DNA of 64,000 nucleotides, from NCBI GenBank assembly GCA_019787685.1, contig JAHNUO010000006.1:1736001-1800000 (forward strand), in the 5' to 3' direction. This document shows, piece after piece, positions 1 through 10,719 of the stretch. Position 1 is the first letter of the stretch. Every line of letters starts with the position of its first letter. The position numbers were made by a program, and so were the translations under genes. The DNA comes from Chiua virens. Lineage: Eukaryota; Basidiomycota; Agaricomycetes; Boletales; Boletaceae. The notes beneath the pieces are model-generated. The model searched no databases. It was given only the letters and a program-made list of their open reading frames with translations, and had not been told where the DNA came from.

Positions 1-3000
1 CGTCCATTGCCTCCAGACCTCCTTGTCTCATCGCAACAATCACAGAACGATCTTTCACATCAAAAGCTTCAAGTCGCTTGATATCACCCATCCGTGGAGT
101 ATTTAGCCTCGAATTGACTTCCTCATCCACGCTCCACAGGAACCTTCCTCTGAGAACAGAGCGTCCGCGAGCGTCAACAATGGACGTGCTGCACCCACCC
201 CGAGAAGAAAAAAACAATGCCGGTGGACCAAAATGCCGGGGTTGAAGAAGAAGAGAGATAGGTGGAAGTAGAGGTTTGGATGCATCCGATAGCGGTGGGG
301 AAGGTTCAATAACTGGAGGCGGCGGAGCTGATCTGAATGGATGAACTGGATCAATGCATTGTTGTCTGAGGTCTCTGAGCAATATATACTCATTATCCTC
401 CTCTTTGCGGACAGGGAGATCAGGCGGAAGCAAGCCATCCTTGTACCAAGCCTGCATTAAGCTGGCTTTCCAAGGTCCTAGATCATCGTGAGCCGTGAGC
501 CGAAATTTTCAACACGCTTAGCACGCAACATACCGTGGACGATACCTTTGGGATCACGGTAGAACCATCTCGACGGAGGAGCTGAGGCTGGCATAGGTAA
601 ACCAGGTGGATTGAATTGTATAGAGGCAAGATTTCTGCCGTCCGCATGTGTGTCTGGTTCATGCTCAGCGCGATAACCAAGAAAGTCAGGGTATGTAGGA
701 GGTATGATATAATCATCGGCGATCGTGGCAAGTGGAATCTTCGGCGCGAACGATAGCTGTTGGAATGTCGTGTAGGGTCCGACTTGAGCGGAAGCGAGGG
801 CAAGCAGTTCCTCAGCGTGCGCCAGAGCTGAATCATGTGCAATACTACTTCCTGTTGGCGTGTTGAAGGGTTCCGGGAGATGCATAGTGGAATTGTTGCG
901 CGAAAGTGGGTCCTGGACAGATTGTATAGTGATACCAACGCTGAGGTTGGCGTTATCCTCGTCTTCAGGAATCTGCGGATCTGTATCGAAAAGGTCTGTC
1001 TGTCCATTTCGAATCTCTCTCGCTCTCCGTCGAGCGGCTCTTCGTTCGGCGCGCCCGATACGGACTTCCCGCACCCGCACAGTTGCAGGTTCCAGCCCAA
1101 AAACATTCTGCGAGAATACTAGAAACACCTCCACCAAGTCGTCACCTTGTAGTTGTAATTCAATGGACTTGGGTGAGTCTGGAAGAATGAAAGTACGAGA
1201 GAGACCGAGAGCCGTCCTGTATGTTCCGGCAAAAAGTTCCACTTTCTCTCCGTTTTCTCCGCAGAGGATGGCCAGGAAACTACCACAGGGTTAGGAGACG
1301 ACAACTCTTGATGGCGTTTTCCCCGTACCTCTTTTTCTGAGTTTCGACTGCTTTGATCAGAAGGGATCCCTTGGTTCCCGGGAGCTTCACGTATTCAAGT
1401 TTCGGGGGCGGTGCTTGCGGAGTCGGCGGGGATTGGGCATTATTTTTTCTCGAGTCCATTTCGACGTTCTTGAGCACGAGCGCCGGGGGTTGTAAATCCG
1501 ATCTGCGTGAACTGAACGCGGTGCTGAAAAAACGCGGCAGAAGACGGTAGGGCGGTGTCGACCCCAACGTGGAAGGCACAATGGGTACCGGTGGAACCGA
1601 AGAAGTGTGTAGTGGTTGGGGTCCGCCAGAAGTGGACGGACGAGGAGCAAGATCTGTCGTAGCCGACGAAGGTTGTGCATGATTAGAGAATGAACGTGAG
1701 AGAGGTCTGCCTTCGCTCTCAGGTATCGTCGGAGAAGCTGGTGACCTAGTGGAACCCATAGGCACATCGTGAAGGGATGAAGATGCATCCATGTCCTGGG
1801 ACCCAGTAGAATTGAAGATGTTTCCAAGGACGGACCAACGACGACGACGTCTTTCGGGCCGACTGGAGATGCTACGACTGCGAGAAGAAAGAGCATCAGG
1901 TAAGGAAGATGCTGCAGGAAAACCATCTTCGCTTGTCGCCGGAGGTGATGTATTAATCAGAATTGGTTCCTGGGGTCGAATGCTACCAGCAGGTGGTAAA
2001 TCGGGAAGCCTGCTTTCCAGCAATGCTTGGGCAAGTGTAATCCGTTCACCGGGAACGGGAGCAGTGTCGTCATCATCTTCATCCGCATCCGCATCATGAG
2101 AGAATGGACGTGTAGGTGTTTCGTAAGGGGTATGGACGGCAGCTCTCGGAGTAATTGGCGAGGTTTGTAAAACCTAGGCGAATGGTAAGAAAAGAAGCGA
2201 AGAGGAAGTTCGACGGGACACACAGGACCTGCGTTCATACGAGAAAAGTTGATATCAAGGTTTGGTGTACGATTCCTCCGTTGAGGTTGAACCGTGTGAC
2301 TTCGAACTGGAAGTGTAGCGGTAGTTCCACTCATGTTATCATGTTGGTCGTCAAACCTTGGAGGCGGGATAGAACTTGTCCTCTCATCCAATGCTTGACC
2401 TCCGCTCGCACCTGCTGTTAACACGTCAATAGCCTCGTCATCACTGGCTTCTAGCCAATCGGAATTTTTTGACACAGGTGTGGCATCAGGAACGCTGACT
2501 GTGGCCGTATTTGATATTGAAGGGGACAACGGCGGAACGGGAGGTACGACAACCAAGGAGAGTGACGACCGCCTGGAGCGAGCTATATTCACTGAAACCG
2601 AAGAACGCTGATTTCGTAAAGGGGGTCGGCTATCAGGCACGCTAGTATAAGGTGGGGGTTGACCGACGGGGGGAATTGATGATAACGGTTGGACTGTTGG
2701 TGGTCTCGGCTTCCTTGGCGTAGCAGATGAGATTGATGGTGACCTCGACGCAAACTTGCTGTTCTGTTGCAAATCGGCCATTGGAGTGGATAATGAGAGT
2801 TTACCCCGTTTTTCTGACGAGTCCCGCTGGTCAATGCTCGAGTTCCCAGGACCAGCCTTCTTGGACTCTTCTCTGCGCGAGCGTTCTCGTTCTCTACGGA
2901 TTTCGACCTCTATGCGCCACTCTACAGCTTTCTTGACTTCCTCCAAAGCGTACACACGAACACCATCCCTGCGACCCGCTATAGCCACCAAAACCCCACG

Positions 3001-3737
3001 ATGTTCCATCACAACTACGCTTTTAAATGCGACCCTACGCACAAGAGCATACGGCTGGGGAGCTGGTGGGGAAACCAGAGGGAGTACATCCAAACCTTGT
3101 GCATGGCAAAGGAGGAGGTAATGCGGGGCCAAAAAAGCCCCACTTGCAGGAGGGGAGGTGAAGTGGGAGGGGGAAAGGTCAGAAGTAATTGCGGACAACG
3201 AAAGGCCGAGTTCATGGAGAGTGGGTGGGGGTAGGGAAGGTGGAGGGGTTAGTGACCGCGCAGCGGCCGGGGAGGATACTCTCGTGGGTGTGTCGGACTG
3301 CGGACCTAGAGGTGTCGTCGGTTCCTCAGGCGTATTGGCCGAAGTGATGGTATCACGACGATGAATAAGATTTGAGAAAAAGCCAGAAAGACGATTGTTG
3401 AAGCGTTGCGACTATATCAAGTTTAAGGTTCTAGGAAGTTTGCAGGAAGTAAAAAGACACGGAGATTTACCTCCACGGTCGAACGACGTCTGGTTAGGCG
3501 ATCTCTGAGAGGATCCACGGAGACACTGGCAGAGTGAGTGTGTAACTGAGAGAAATTTTGACCTGCATCGGAAAGCGGGGGGGATCGAGCGGTTGAAGGA
3601 CGGTGAGGGGGATCGAGGACGGCAGAAACATAGCCGACAGGAAGACTCTGTATACTCGCAGATTCTGAGTGGACTGGGGTTGCCTGGGTGGGGTGTTGAG
3701 GAATGGAGTCCGGGATGTCGTCGTCTTGAAAGAGCAT
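1..3737 (-). CDS. CNH + GYF domain protein (3' end beyond window)
   Basis: The start at 3737 opens a Ser/Pro-rich N-terminus. Introns inferred at about 3412-3470, 2167-2235, 1281-1331 and 478-533 give one frame. A citron-homology (CNH)-like beta-propeller begins in exon 2 (HYLLLCHAQGLDVLPL, then GVLVAIAGRRDGVRVY), is interrupted by roughly 400 disordered Ser/Pro residues, and resumes as LPGTKGSLLIKAVETQ and FLAILCGENGEKVELF. A GYF domain follows, split by the last intron: WFYRDPKGIVHG joins PWKASLMQAWYKDG and ends in LPPDLPVRKEEDNEY. GYF domains bind proline-rich peptides, as in yeast Smy2/Syh1, which act in mRNA control and ER-Golgi traffic; CNH domains bind small GTPases or scaffolds. The protein is still open at base 1. 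The precise role is unknown; a signalling or mRNP adaptor is inference. Confidence 0.8.
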
Positions 3738-3963
3738 GACTGCACGAGGACGTGCGCAAAAGAGCGCAGCCCAGAAGAGGAGCAAGTCAGTGATGAGAGA
3801 TTGAAAGAAGGAATGAGTTAGAGAGAGTGGAGGTGAGTATGTCTTGATAATTCTCACGATAATGGTCACATGATATTGTCACATAGTCACTCGTGACGCT
3901 GTGCTATCGGCCCGGAGGACAAAAACGGCGATCACGACTCTCTCAAGCCATATTGACATCGAC

Positions 3964-5813
3964 ATGTTCGCTTCCCGTGTTCGAGTGTTCACTCGCAGGT
4001 GGACACACAACTTTGCCCATCTTAACGCTGTCACCGTCGATGACCTCGCTCATTTTGCAAAAATACTGCCTCCCAATGCAATCCTTTCCACCCTTCCCCC
4101 AGTCTCTTCCTCATCCGATGACCTCGCGTCGTACAATCACGATTGGATGGGAAAATACCACGGTCAAGCAAATACCGTCTTACGTCCCCGCACAACCCAA
4201 CAAGTCAGCGACATTGTCAAGTTCTGTGCCAGTCGCCGCATTGGCATCGTGCCCCAAGGCGGTAACACTGGTCTCGTCGGCGGAGGCATCTCATTACAAA
4301 AGGAAATTGTCCTCAGCTTGGGTGCAATGAACAATGTTCGTTCCTTTGATCCTGTATCTGGTAAATACACGCTGTCGTCCCTGTCCATATCCCGAGCGAA
4401 ATACAATAGTCCTTATTTCTTCCAGGTGTGTTGGTGGCTGACGCCGGATGCATCTTGGAATCCCTCAGCGAACATATCGCCCCGTACGACCACATCATGC
4501 CACTTGATCTCGGCGCAAAAGGAAGGTTTGTACATCCTGTCTTTCCCTTTCTTTCTCTCATTTTCGTAAAGTTGTCAGATAGGTGGAAATCTATCCACAA
4601 ATGCCGGAGGTCTTCGCCTCTTGCGCTACGGTTCACTTCATGGAACAGTATTAGGTCTAGAAGTCGTCCTTCCAGATGGCACTGTACTTGACCAGCTCTC
4701 CACCTTGCGCAAGGACAATACCGGTGTGTCCCCTCCCGTAGGGGAATCGAGTCTGCATTCTCACTCCTACTGCAGGCTACGACCTCAAACAGTTGTTTAT
4801 TGGCGGAGAGGGAACGCTCGGTGTGGTCACGGGTGTATCGATCCTCACCCCTCCAGCTCCCCAGGCATCCAACAACATATTTTTGGCACTACCTCACTTC
4901 AAGAATGTCCTCCCTCTTTTCCGGACCGTAAAGCGGCAATTGGGCGAAATTCTGTCTGCGTTCGAGTACATTGATCGCACCTGCTTATGACATGGCCCTT
5001 GACCATGGTTTGGGACCCATCCTAAACCCAGACGAAGTCGGTGATGCACAGTGCTTCGTCCTTGCTGAGACCAGTGGTGGGAATCAGGAGCACGATCTGG
5101 AGGTAATTATATCTAGCTGGATCACTCGACACCTAACTGAACTCGAGGGACGTGGCTAATCATAGAAACTGAGCAACTTACTTGAAGGCTTGATGTCAGC
5201 TGACGAGCCCCTCATTTACACCGGAACTCTCTCACAGTCTCCCAGCCAATTTGCTTCACTCTGGGCATTGAGGGAGGGTTTGACGGAATGCGTGCAAAAG
5301 GAAGGGAAGCCATACAAGTACGACGTATCCGTCCCTCTCGCAGATTTCCAAAGTGTGGTAGATACCGTCCGCGAGCACCTGATTTCGAAGGGACTTTATG
5401 GTGATCATGGGATCTCGAAAGTGATGGGATACGGACACGTTGGCGACGGCGAGTATTCTCATCATTGAAGGTTGGATCCCCTTGTTTACATTTTTTGCAG
5501 GGAACCTTCATTTGAATGCCATTGCCAAACATGGTTACCGTCCTGAGCTGGAATCAGCCCTCGAGCCATTCATTTACGAACTTGTTGGTGCGTCCTGGCT
5601 TTACTTCCCTCCATGCATTGATGCGTCTGACCTCGTGAATATCGGACAGCTTCACACAGTGGTTCCGTATCTGCAGAGCATGGTATTGGTTCAATGAAGA
5701 CCGTCGCACTCCGATACTCGAAGAGTGATGTTAGCATAGAGTGGATGAAGAGAATCAAAAAGGTCTTTGACCCACTGGATATCATGAACCCCGGCAAAGT
5801 CCTGCCGTCCTAG
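3964..5813 (+). CDS. FAD-linked oxidase, D-2-hydroxyglutarate / D-lactate dehydrogenase (DLD2/D2HGDH family)
   Basis: The basic, Ser/Arg-rich start ([13 protein letters not shown]) looks like a mitochondrial presequence. An FAD-binding type-4 domain follows ([50 protein letters not shown]). The C-terminal oxidase domain has [13 protein letters not shown] and [12 protein letters not shown], whose histidines bind the metal or substrate in this family. Expected activity is oxidation of D-2-hydroxyglutarate or D-lactate with electrons passed to FAD. Introns interrupt after about 4420, 4525, 4722, 5102, 5451 and 5589; the one at 5451-5501 starts with GC. At about 4978-4982 one extra base shifts the frame between AFEYIDR and AYDMALDHG with no possible intron, so the frame as given is broken there. 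The terminal ILNPGKVL motif is intact, so an error is likelier than a pseudogene. Confidence 0.9.
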
Positions 5814-5988
5814 ACTAGCGCGGATGTGACGTCCGGTGTTGTTGCAATCTATGACTGGCATTCAAATTCAAACCTGATACGACCTGATTGGTCATGTGAG
5901 TAAACGCCATTGTCGTCGGTACTTGAGTATGGTTCTATGAGCATATACAACGATCAATGGAATGTCGGTGACGTACCCACTAAAAACA

Positions 5989-5995
5989 TATAAAA
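5989..5995 (+). promoter_or_regulatory. TATA box of the Con-6 gene
   Basis: A perfect TATAAAA lies 77 bp upstream of the Con-6 start codon, in the 259-bp spacer after the preceding dehydrogenase gene. Strong TATA elements are common in inducible fungal genes, which fits a development- or stress-regulated protein. Confidence 0.5.
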
Positions 5996-6072
5996 GGCCG
6001 AGGGGTATTGACGCTATCTCAGAACCTCCCTTATCCCCTGTACTACCTACACACTCATACGACATTTTGAAC

Positions 6073-6483
6073 ATGACAAACGCTGCAAACGTACGTCTTA
6101 CCTCTCCCGTTGGAGCGCTGTGAACTCACTCATCGCTACCAGGTCGCAGGAGGCCACAGTACGCACCCTCATCTGCCATTGGCAGGGGCTGACGCGCTGA
6201 TGGATATTTGCAGAGGCCGCTATAGCAAACCCTCATGTCCCTGAGGAGACGAAGGAACACTCGAAGCATGTACTAGAGGAAATGGAAGGCCGCGGCGTGG
6301 TCGAGAGGGGCAACGGAAACAAGGATGAAGCCAACGTTGCCCGCGGTCACAAGGCATGTATATTGATGCAGAATCTTGCTTGGATCTCTGTTGACCAGCA
6401 CACAGGCCGCGCTGAAGAACCCCAACGTTTCAGAAGAAGCGAAGGTGCATTCAAAACAGGTCTTGAAGGAAACAGATGCTTGA
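6073..6483 (+). CDS. Con-6 family protein
   Basis: Spliced from four exons, the protein is about 75 residues. It has two Con-6 repeats: GGHKAAIANPHVPEETKEHS then ARGHKAALKNPNVSEEAKVHS, each followed by a VL(E/K)E helix. Con-6 was first found as a conidiation-specific protein of Neurospora crassa; homologues are widespread in fungi, small, hydrophilic and often abundant in spores or under stress, with no known biochemical activity. The third intron (6355-6410) starts with GC after a clean AAG, and no GT donor keeps the second repeat in frame. The first intron follows MTNAAN. A TATA box sits just upstream. The family call is secure from the repeats; expression timing is inference. Confidence 0.9.
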
Positions 6484-7205
6484 CTGCGTCTAGTTTGTAT
6501 GAGAGGTACTGTAAGCTAAGTCGGTGTAGAGAATTCTTGGTCGGTCTTGCAGAGCTTGCAGTCTCAGTGGAAATAATGAGAGTTTGATGTGTGAACAATG
6601 CAATAAATATTTGAGTGTTCTATTTGTGCTGAGCCTGAGATTCATCGACGGTGTTGCTGTCGATCCGTCATGGATTCACTAACTCATTGCGGGACGTTAG
6701 TGCTTACCTTTTATAAGAGTTCAAGATTAACGCTAGACTACCCTGTAGTAGGAGTCACCATTCTGATCTTCGAGCGGAGTCAGGCCTCCGACCACAGCGT
6801 CCAAAGATCTGACTTCCCCAGATACCGTTCACAGACTGGTGTTATCTTGCTTACCTACAATGTTCTGCGGCCAGTGGACCTCTCGACCACCCACCCTGTA
6901 TAATATTTGAAGTCCTCCCTCTCTTAACCATCTCGTTCATCACCGCCCCCTCTTGTGCAGAGGGAAAAACCTGAACAATTGAAGACCCATTCCCATGATT
7001 TGTGACAAGATTTGCCTACCCAAGGCCCACCCTTTTTAGATCTTTGCTGACGCGTGCAAAGACAGACTGAACGACCCCGAGGTCTCGGAGAAATAAAAGT
7101 GCATCCCACAAAAATCTCGGAGAGCACGAATGCTTGACTGCGTTGGGTGCGTACGACATAAGTATCGTGAAATACAGAATATTGTCGATTCCTGAAATTC
7201 GCGTT
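6484..7205. other. Intergenic region between two convergent genes
   Basis: This 722-bp spacer separates the ends of the Con-6 (+) and RPB8 (-) genes. It has only short, unconvincing open frames on both strands and no RNA gene I can recognise. It probably holds two 3' UTRs and terminators. Confidence 0.5.
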
Positions 7206-7820
7206 TCATTTTCTGAGCAATATGAAGACAGGGTCACCAAGAACTATCCCAGCCATGTGTCGAAATGACCCTGTCAGCGACAATAATAAACCGCCGAAAG
7301 ATGCGTATACGGTCCTATGCAGAGTATCAGTGCTCGGACCAAGAAATGCTGGAAGTTTACCGTACACTATCTCCCCTCCCCCATCGAACTTGTACACCTG
7401 CGCACGTTCAATCACTGTAGCCCATCATCGCACTGATTCGCTCACCTTTCCATACATCACGTAGTCGTATTCCTCCTCTAGCCCTTTCACGCCTTTCCCA
7501 TCGGGCCTCCAGATGTTTTTATCCTTGTCCTCTGCGTCACCGGTATCACCGCCTCCGGGTGGAAGCAAAGACGATGCGAGTGCCATGGCAAAAGTTTGAT
7601 TATCGGAAAGCGGGAATAGCTCGACGTTATAGTCGAGCGTCATGTCCATGTCATGATTTTTTGAGCGAGCATATAACCGGGACACTGGTGGTTTGATTAG
7701 AAGCTTGGTAGTGACGAATCACTCTATCTTTATACCTCTGTCGAATTTTTTTCCCTCCTTGTCGATCCCATTGATGGTAAATATGTCGTCAAAGACGATG
7801 TTTGAGGAGGCTGAGGACAT
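7206..7820 (-). CDS. RPB8: RNA polymerase I/II/III shared subunit RPABC3 (Rpb8)
   Basis: Four exons join into a protein of about 150 residues, the usual size. Diagnostic segments are the N-terminal IVFDDIFTINGIDKEGKKFDR, the core SRLYARSKNHDMDMTLDYNVELF, the middle EEEYDYVMYGKVYKFD and the C-terminal TVYASFGGLLLSLTGSFRHM. Rpb8 is a small OB-fold subunit common to all three nuclear RNA polymerases and contacts the largest subunit. A GGGDTGDAEDKD insertion in the loop before WRPDG is usual for this variable loop. Introns fall at about 7679-7733, 7398-7452 and 7307-7361. It shares a 57-bp spacer with the divergent hydrolase-like gene. Confidence 0.93.
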
Positions 7821-7877
7821 TGTTCTGTTTGACTAGATTAGGATGCAAACTTGCCGTGACCCAGCCCGCGACACTCT

Positions 7878-8662
7878 ATGAGGTACATCCATCAGACCAC
7901 CTTGGCTATTCGACACGTCGCATCTCGACGCCGAACTCCCCATCTCTACAGGCTCGTGTCATCCTTCATCATTAGGCGACCGTCGCCTTGTGCTACACGA
8001 GTAGCCCCAACACCCCTCGTATTCTGTTCAGCCGAGGGATGGGCACCTCGGCAACACGTTGCGTAAGGATGCCTGAAACCAGCTATCGGACAACCCTAAT
8101 CTGTCGTTCCTTCCAGGCTTTCTACGTATTCGTCCCCCCTAGCCGAGACTGGCTTTACCTGCATAGAGGGCCATTTCTTACGACCATCAGGATCCAGCGT
8201 TACTCCCACCTCCAAGGAGCTCTTAGAACTTTGCTCGAATGGTAAGCACATTTTTAATCCGGGGCCGTAAAAAATTTGATTCATGCGATGGTCACAGAGT
8301 TAAGAACGAAGCTACAGACATTGGGGTACCCCTTTCCACCCGTAATATTTGCCAGTGGTCTTGCTTCCTTGATTGCACAGGCGTATGTATCATCGCACCC
8401 CGCACAAGGCCTCTTCCTTGTATCACCACCACCATCCAACATGTATTTGTGTCCCGATATGCTGCCTACACCACTGTCAGAGTTCAACTACGAGCTTCAC
8501 TTTCCTATCGCATTGATGGCCACTTCAGACTCTATGGCTACTGTTAAAACTCAACGTCGCTTCACCCATAGCAGATGGGTAGATTTGATCGAAGTCGAAA
8601 ATCTGGAAAGTGACCAGGCCATCAAGGAAGTAGAACGCTGGGTAGACGAGCTTGGTATCTAA
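7878..8662 (+). CDS. Small alpha/beta-hydrolase-like protein, probably mitochondrial
   Basis: Introns at 8063-8116 and 8242-8297 give about 224 residues. The N-terminus (MRYIHQTTLAIRHVASRRR) is basic and lacks acids, like a mitochondrial presequence. The body reads PTPLVFCSAEGWAPRQHVALS, then FTCIEGHFL, then PPVIFASGLASLIAQAYVSS and GLFLVSPPPSN. This has the strand-turn-helix layout of the alpha/beta-hydrolase fold, but the usual GxSxG elbow is replaced by FASGLAS, so a normal Ser nucleophile is uncertain. It may be a non-catalytic or divergent hydrolase. I do not recognise a named orthologue. The start is chosen because exon 1 stays in frame through both introns. Confidence 0.6.
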
Positions 8663-9599
8663 GTACCTTACATCACAACGCCATTGAATTTGGAATGGTT
8701 TGTCTCACTTTGACCCCCAGCTTCTCTATTTCGATTCTTATTCCCTCACCCACCACTCCCTGGGCCTCCATGGGGCTTCATGTCCCATTCCGGCTCCTCG
8801 CAGCTCACTCCCCCGGGGTCCGGGGCACGCGATCCCGACTGCCCAGTAGATGCCATCTGCGAGGTGTTCCCACCCACCCTCGCAGCTCATGCATACCCGG
8901 CAGCTTGGGCTCCTGTCCTGGGCCGGTGAACGCTTCGTGCTCTTGCCCAACCATCGCTCACCTTCTCCCACCTTCTCCCACTCCTCACAGCTCAAGGAGC
9001 GATGTCCAAAGATGGGTCCACCAATGGGGTACTATCCTCCTCCGCACTCCCTCTCGAACTTTGACTGCGAGTGGGTGGAATTTGCAAATTACGTTTAGTA
9101 CATCGTTGTATACGTTCAATTCAGGAGACTCGCTCGTTTCAAAGTACCACACGGCAAAGGTCAGTGGAATATCAACCGATATATCGACTTGTTCGTCAAG
9201 CAAAGCATTCTCTATTTCCTTGTGTACTATGTGCCTGCTCTTACTCCTCCTTTCTAACCCTGCTATGCATTGATTACCGACGGGTGTAATGGTAGCTTCC
9301 TCCTACTGAATCCTGCTTTAATAGAGAACGGGAGGGACTTTCCGAAAGCTTTGGCGCAGCGTAACACCATAGCGTCAAGCACCACGCGTCCTTTACCGTT
9401 GTGTTGGAAGGCGCTCGGATCCACGGGACGTTGGGGGATAGCGTACAATCAGGCCTAGAGAGCGTGTAACGGACGATGGGGCGGGCATCAGTTACCTAGT
9501 CTCCCCAAACTAGGCCTATGCGTCGAGATCAGAAGGCAGTCTCAGGGTCTGATCATATGAGAAGGTACCAACAATGCGAATTAAAGAAAAAATCCAACA
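8663..9599. other. Intergenic region with C-rich repeats and an unassigned open frame
   Basis: The stretch lies between convergent genes. At 8740-9000 it is C/T-rich with the word GCAGCTCA recurring at about 8799, 8881 and (as ACAGCTCA) 8987, and a short tandem of CACCTTCTCC at about 8960-8985. On the minus strand a stop-free frame runs from about 9300 to 8985, including acidic, protein-like text (DEQVDISVDIPLTFAVWYFE). No start, splice pattern or family could be established. Confidence 0.4.
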
Positions 9600-10676
9600 C
9601 TATGACACACTGTCCCCATCTTGCTCTCTCTTTTCTGCATCTCCAGCTAATTTCTCAAGGCCAGGTAGGGGTACCTTCCAGGTCCCTCTGGACGCAAGTA
9701 CTCTACGAACTTGATGTTCGATGAGTTCATGCAGCTTTGGCACGTCCTTTAGCATGGCTCGACTACCCATAAGAGATGTGGTCTTCAAATCCAGGGTGAA
9801 CCCCGGGGGAAGAGAGATTGTCAAGACGGGCTCGGGAGAAAAAAGAGACGGAGGTGTAACAGTGACCTAACATATTTCGTGAGTCGATGGTACCATGGAC
9901 CGAACACGAACTCACGGACGACTGAAATAGATCGAGTGATATTGTGAGCGAAACGGGGAGCCGAGCGAAGGACGACATTGGGTAGTTGAATAAATAGGCA
10001 GTGGAGAGCGATATTGAGACGCTGTCGGTGTACGACACGTGAAACCTGACGGACTGTGGGGCGTCAGTATTTGAGCAAGAGATGGAGCAGGAAACTGACA
10101 GTCAGCGCGTTCTCGTCCGCACCATCCACGAGTTGGGCATCAGACAGCAGCGGTGCCGAATTTCCAAGGTCGACGGCATGAATAGTAATGTGGTCCTAGA
10201 CATAAGAATACAGCAATTATTCAGGGGTGAACAATGCGGAAGAGATCCAGGGGCACGAACGAGAAAATCGCGGGGACGGATTTTGTTGGCATATTCTTCT
10301 ATTCGAGCTCGGGCAGTCTCGTTTCCTTCAGATCCCTGCAATTCGTCCTGCAGTTTGGCCCGGTAGACGTCGGCTGTCTACCCAAAACTCAGAAGATTGC
10401 ACCGCTAATGGATGACTGACAGACCTGCCGAGCGAGGAGGTTGAACCAGTTGGCTGACTCTGCATCCCTCGAAAAAGCATCGACTTCAGATGGTAGTGAA
10501 CGTGCTCGTGACAAGTTTTCTGGTTTGGTGAGTGGGTGGAAAATTGGAGTTTCCGACTCGTCGTTTTGCGGGAGGAGGAACAGGTATTTAAGGACGAGAG
10601 CGAGGATGATGAGGATGGATAGCTGTCCGAGGAGGAGGCCTTGGGTGAAGGTTGGGGACAAGGAGAAGACGTTCAT
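9600..10676 (-). CDS. MMM1: Maintenance of mitochondrial morphology protein 1 (ERMES subunit)
   Basis: The protein starts with a short luminal tail and a single membrane span (FSLSPTFTQGLLLGQLSI, then LIILALVLKYLFLLP). The cytosolic SMP domain follows: ESANWFNLLARQTADVYRAKL, RPRDFLDHITIHAVDLGNSAP, VRFHVSYTDSVSISLST, LFNYPMSSFARLPVSLTISL, GSRAMLKDVPKLHELIEHQV. MMM1 is the ER-anchored subunit of ERMES, the lipid-transfer tether between ER and mitochondria. Introns lie at about 10382-10432, 10198-10249, 10052-10098 and 9869-9918. MNVFSLSP at 10676 matches the short family N-terminus; an in-frame ATG at 10718 is the alternative. It is head-to-head with the TTL-like gene, whose ATG is at 10720. 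Confidence 0.92.
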
Positions 10677-10719
10677 GAGAAGGAGCGATACGCGAGTTTG
10701 GGTACAAGTCTCTAGCATC

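Noticed and set aside
8695..9273. 192-codon plus-strand frame
   Set aside because: It consists of Ser/Pro/His text produced by C-rich repeats, with no domain or conserved pattern.
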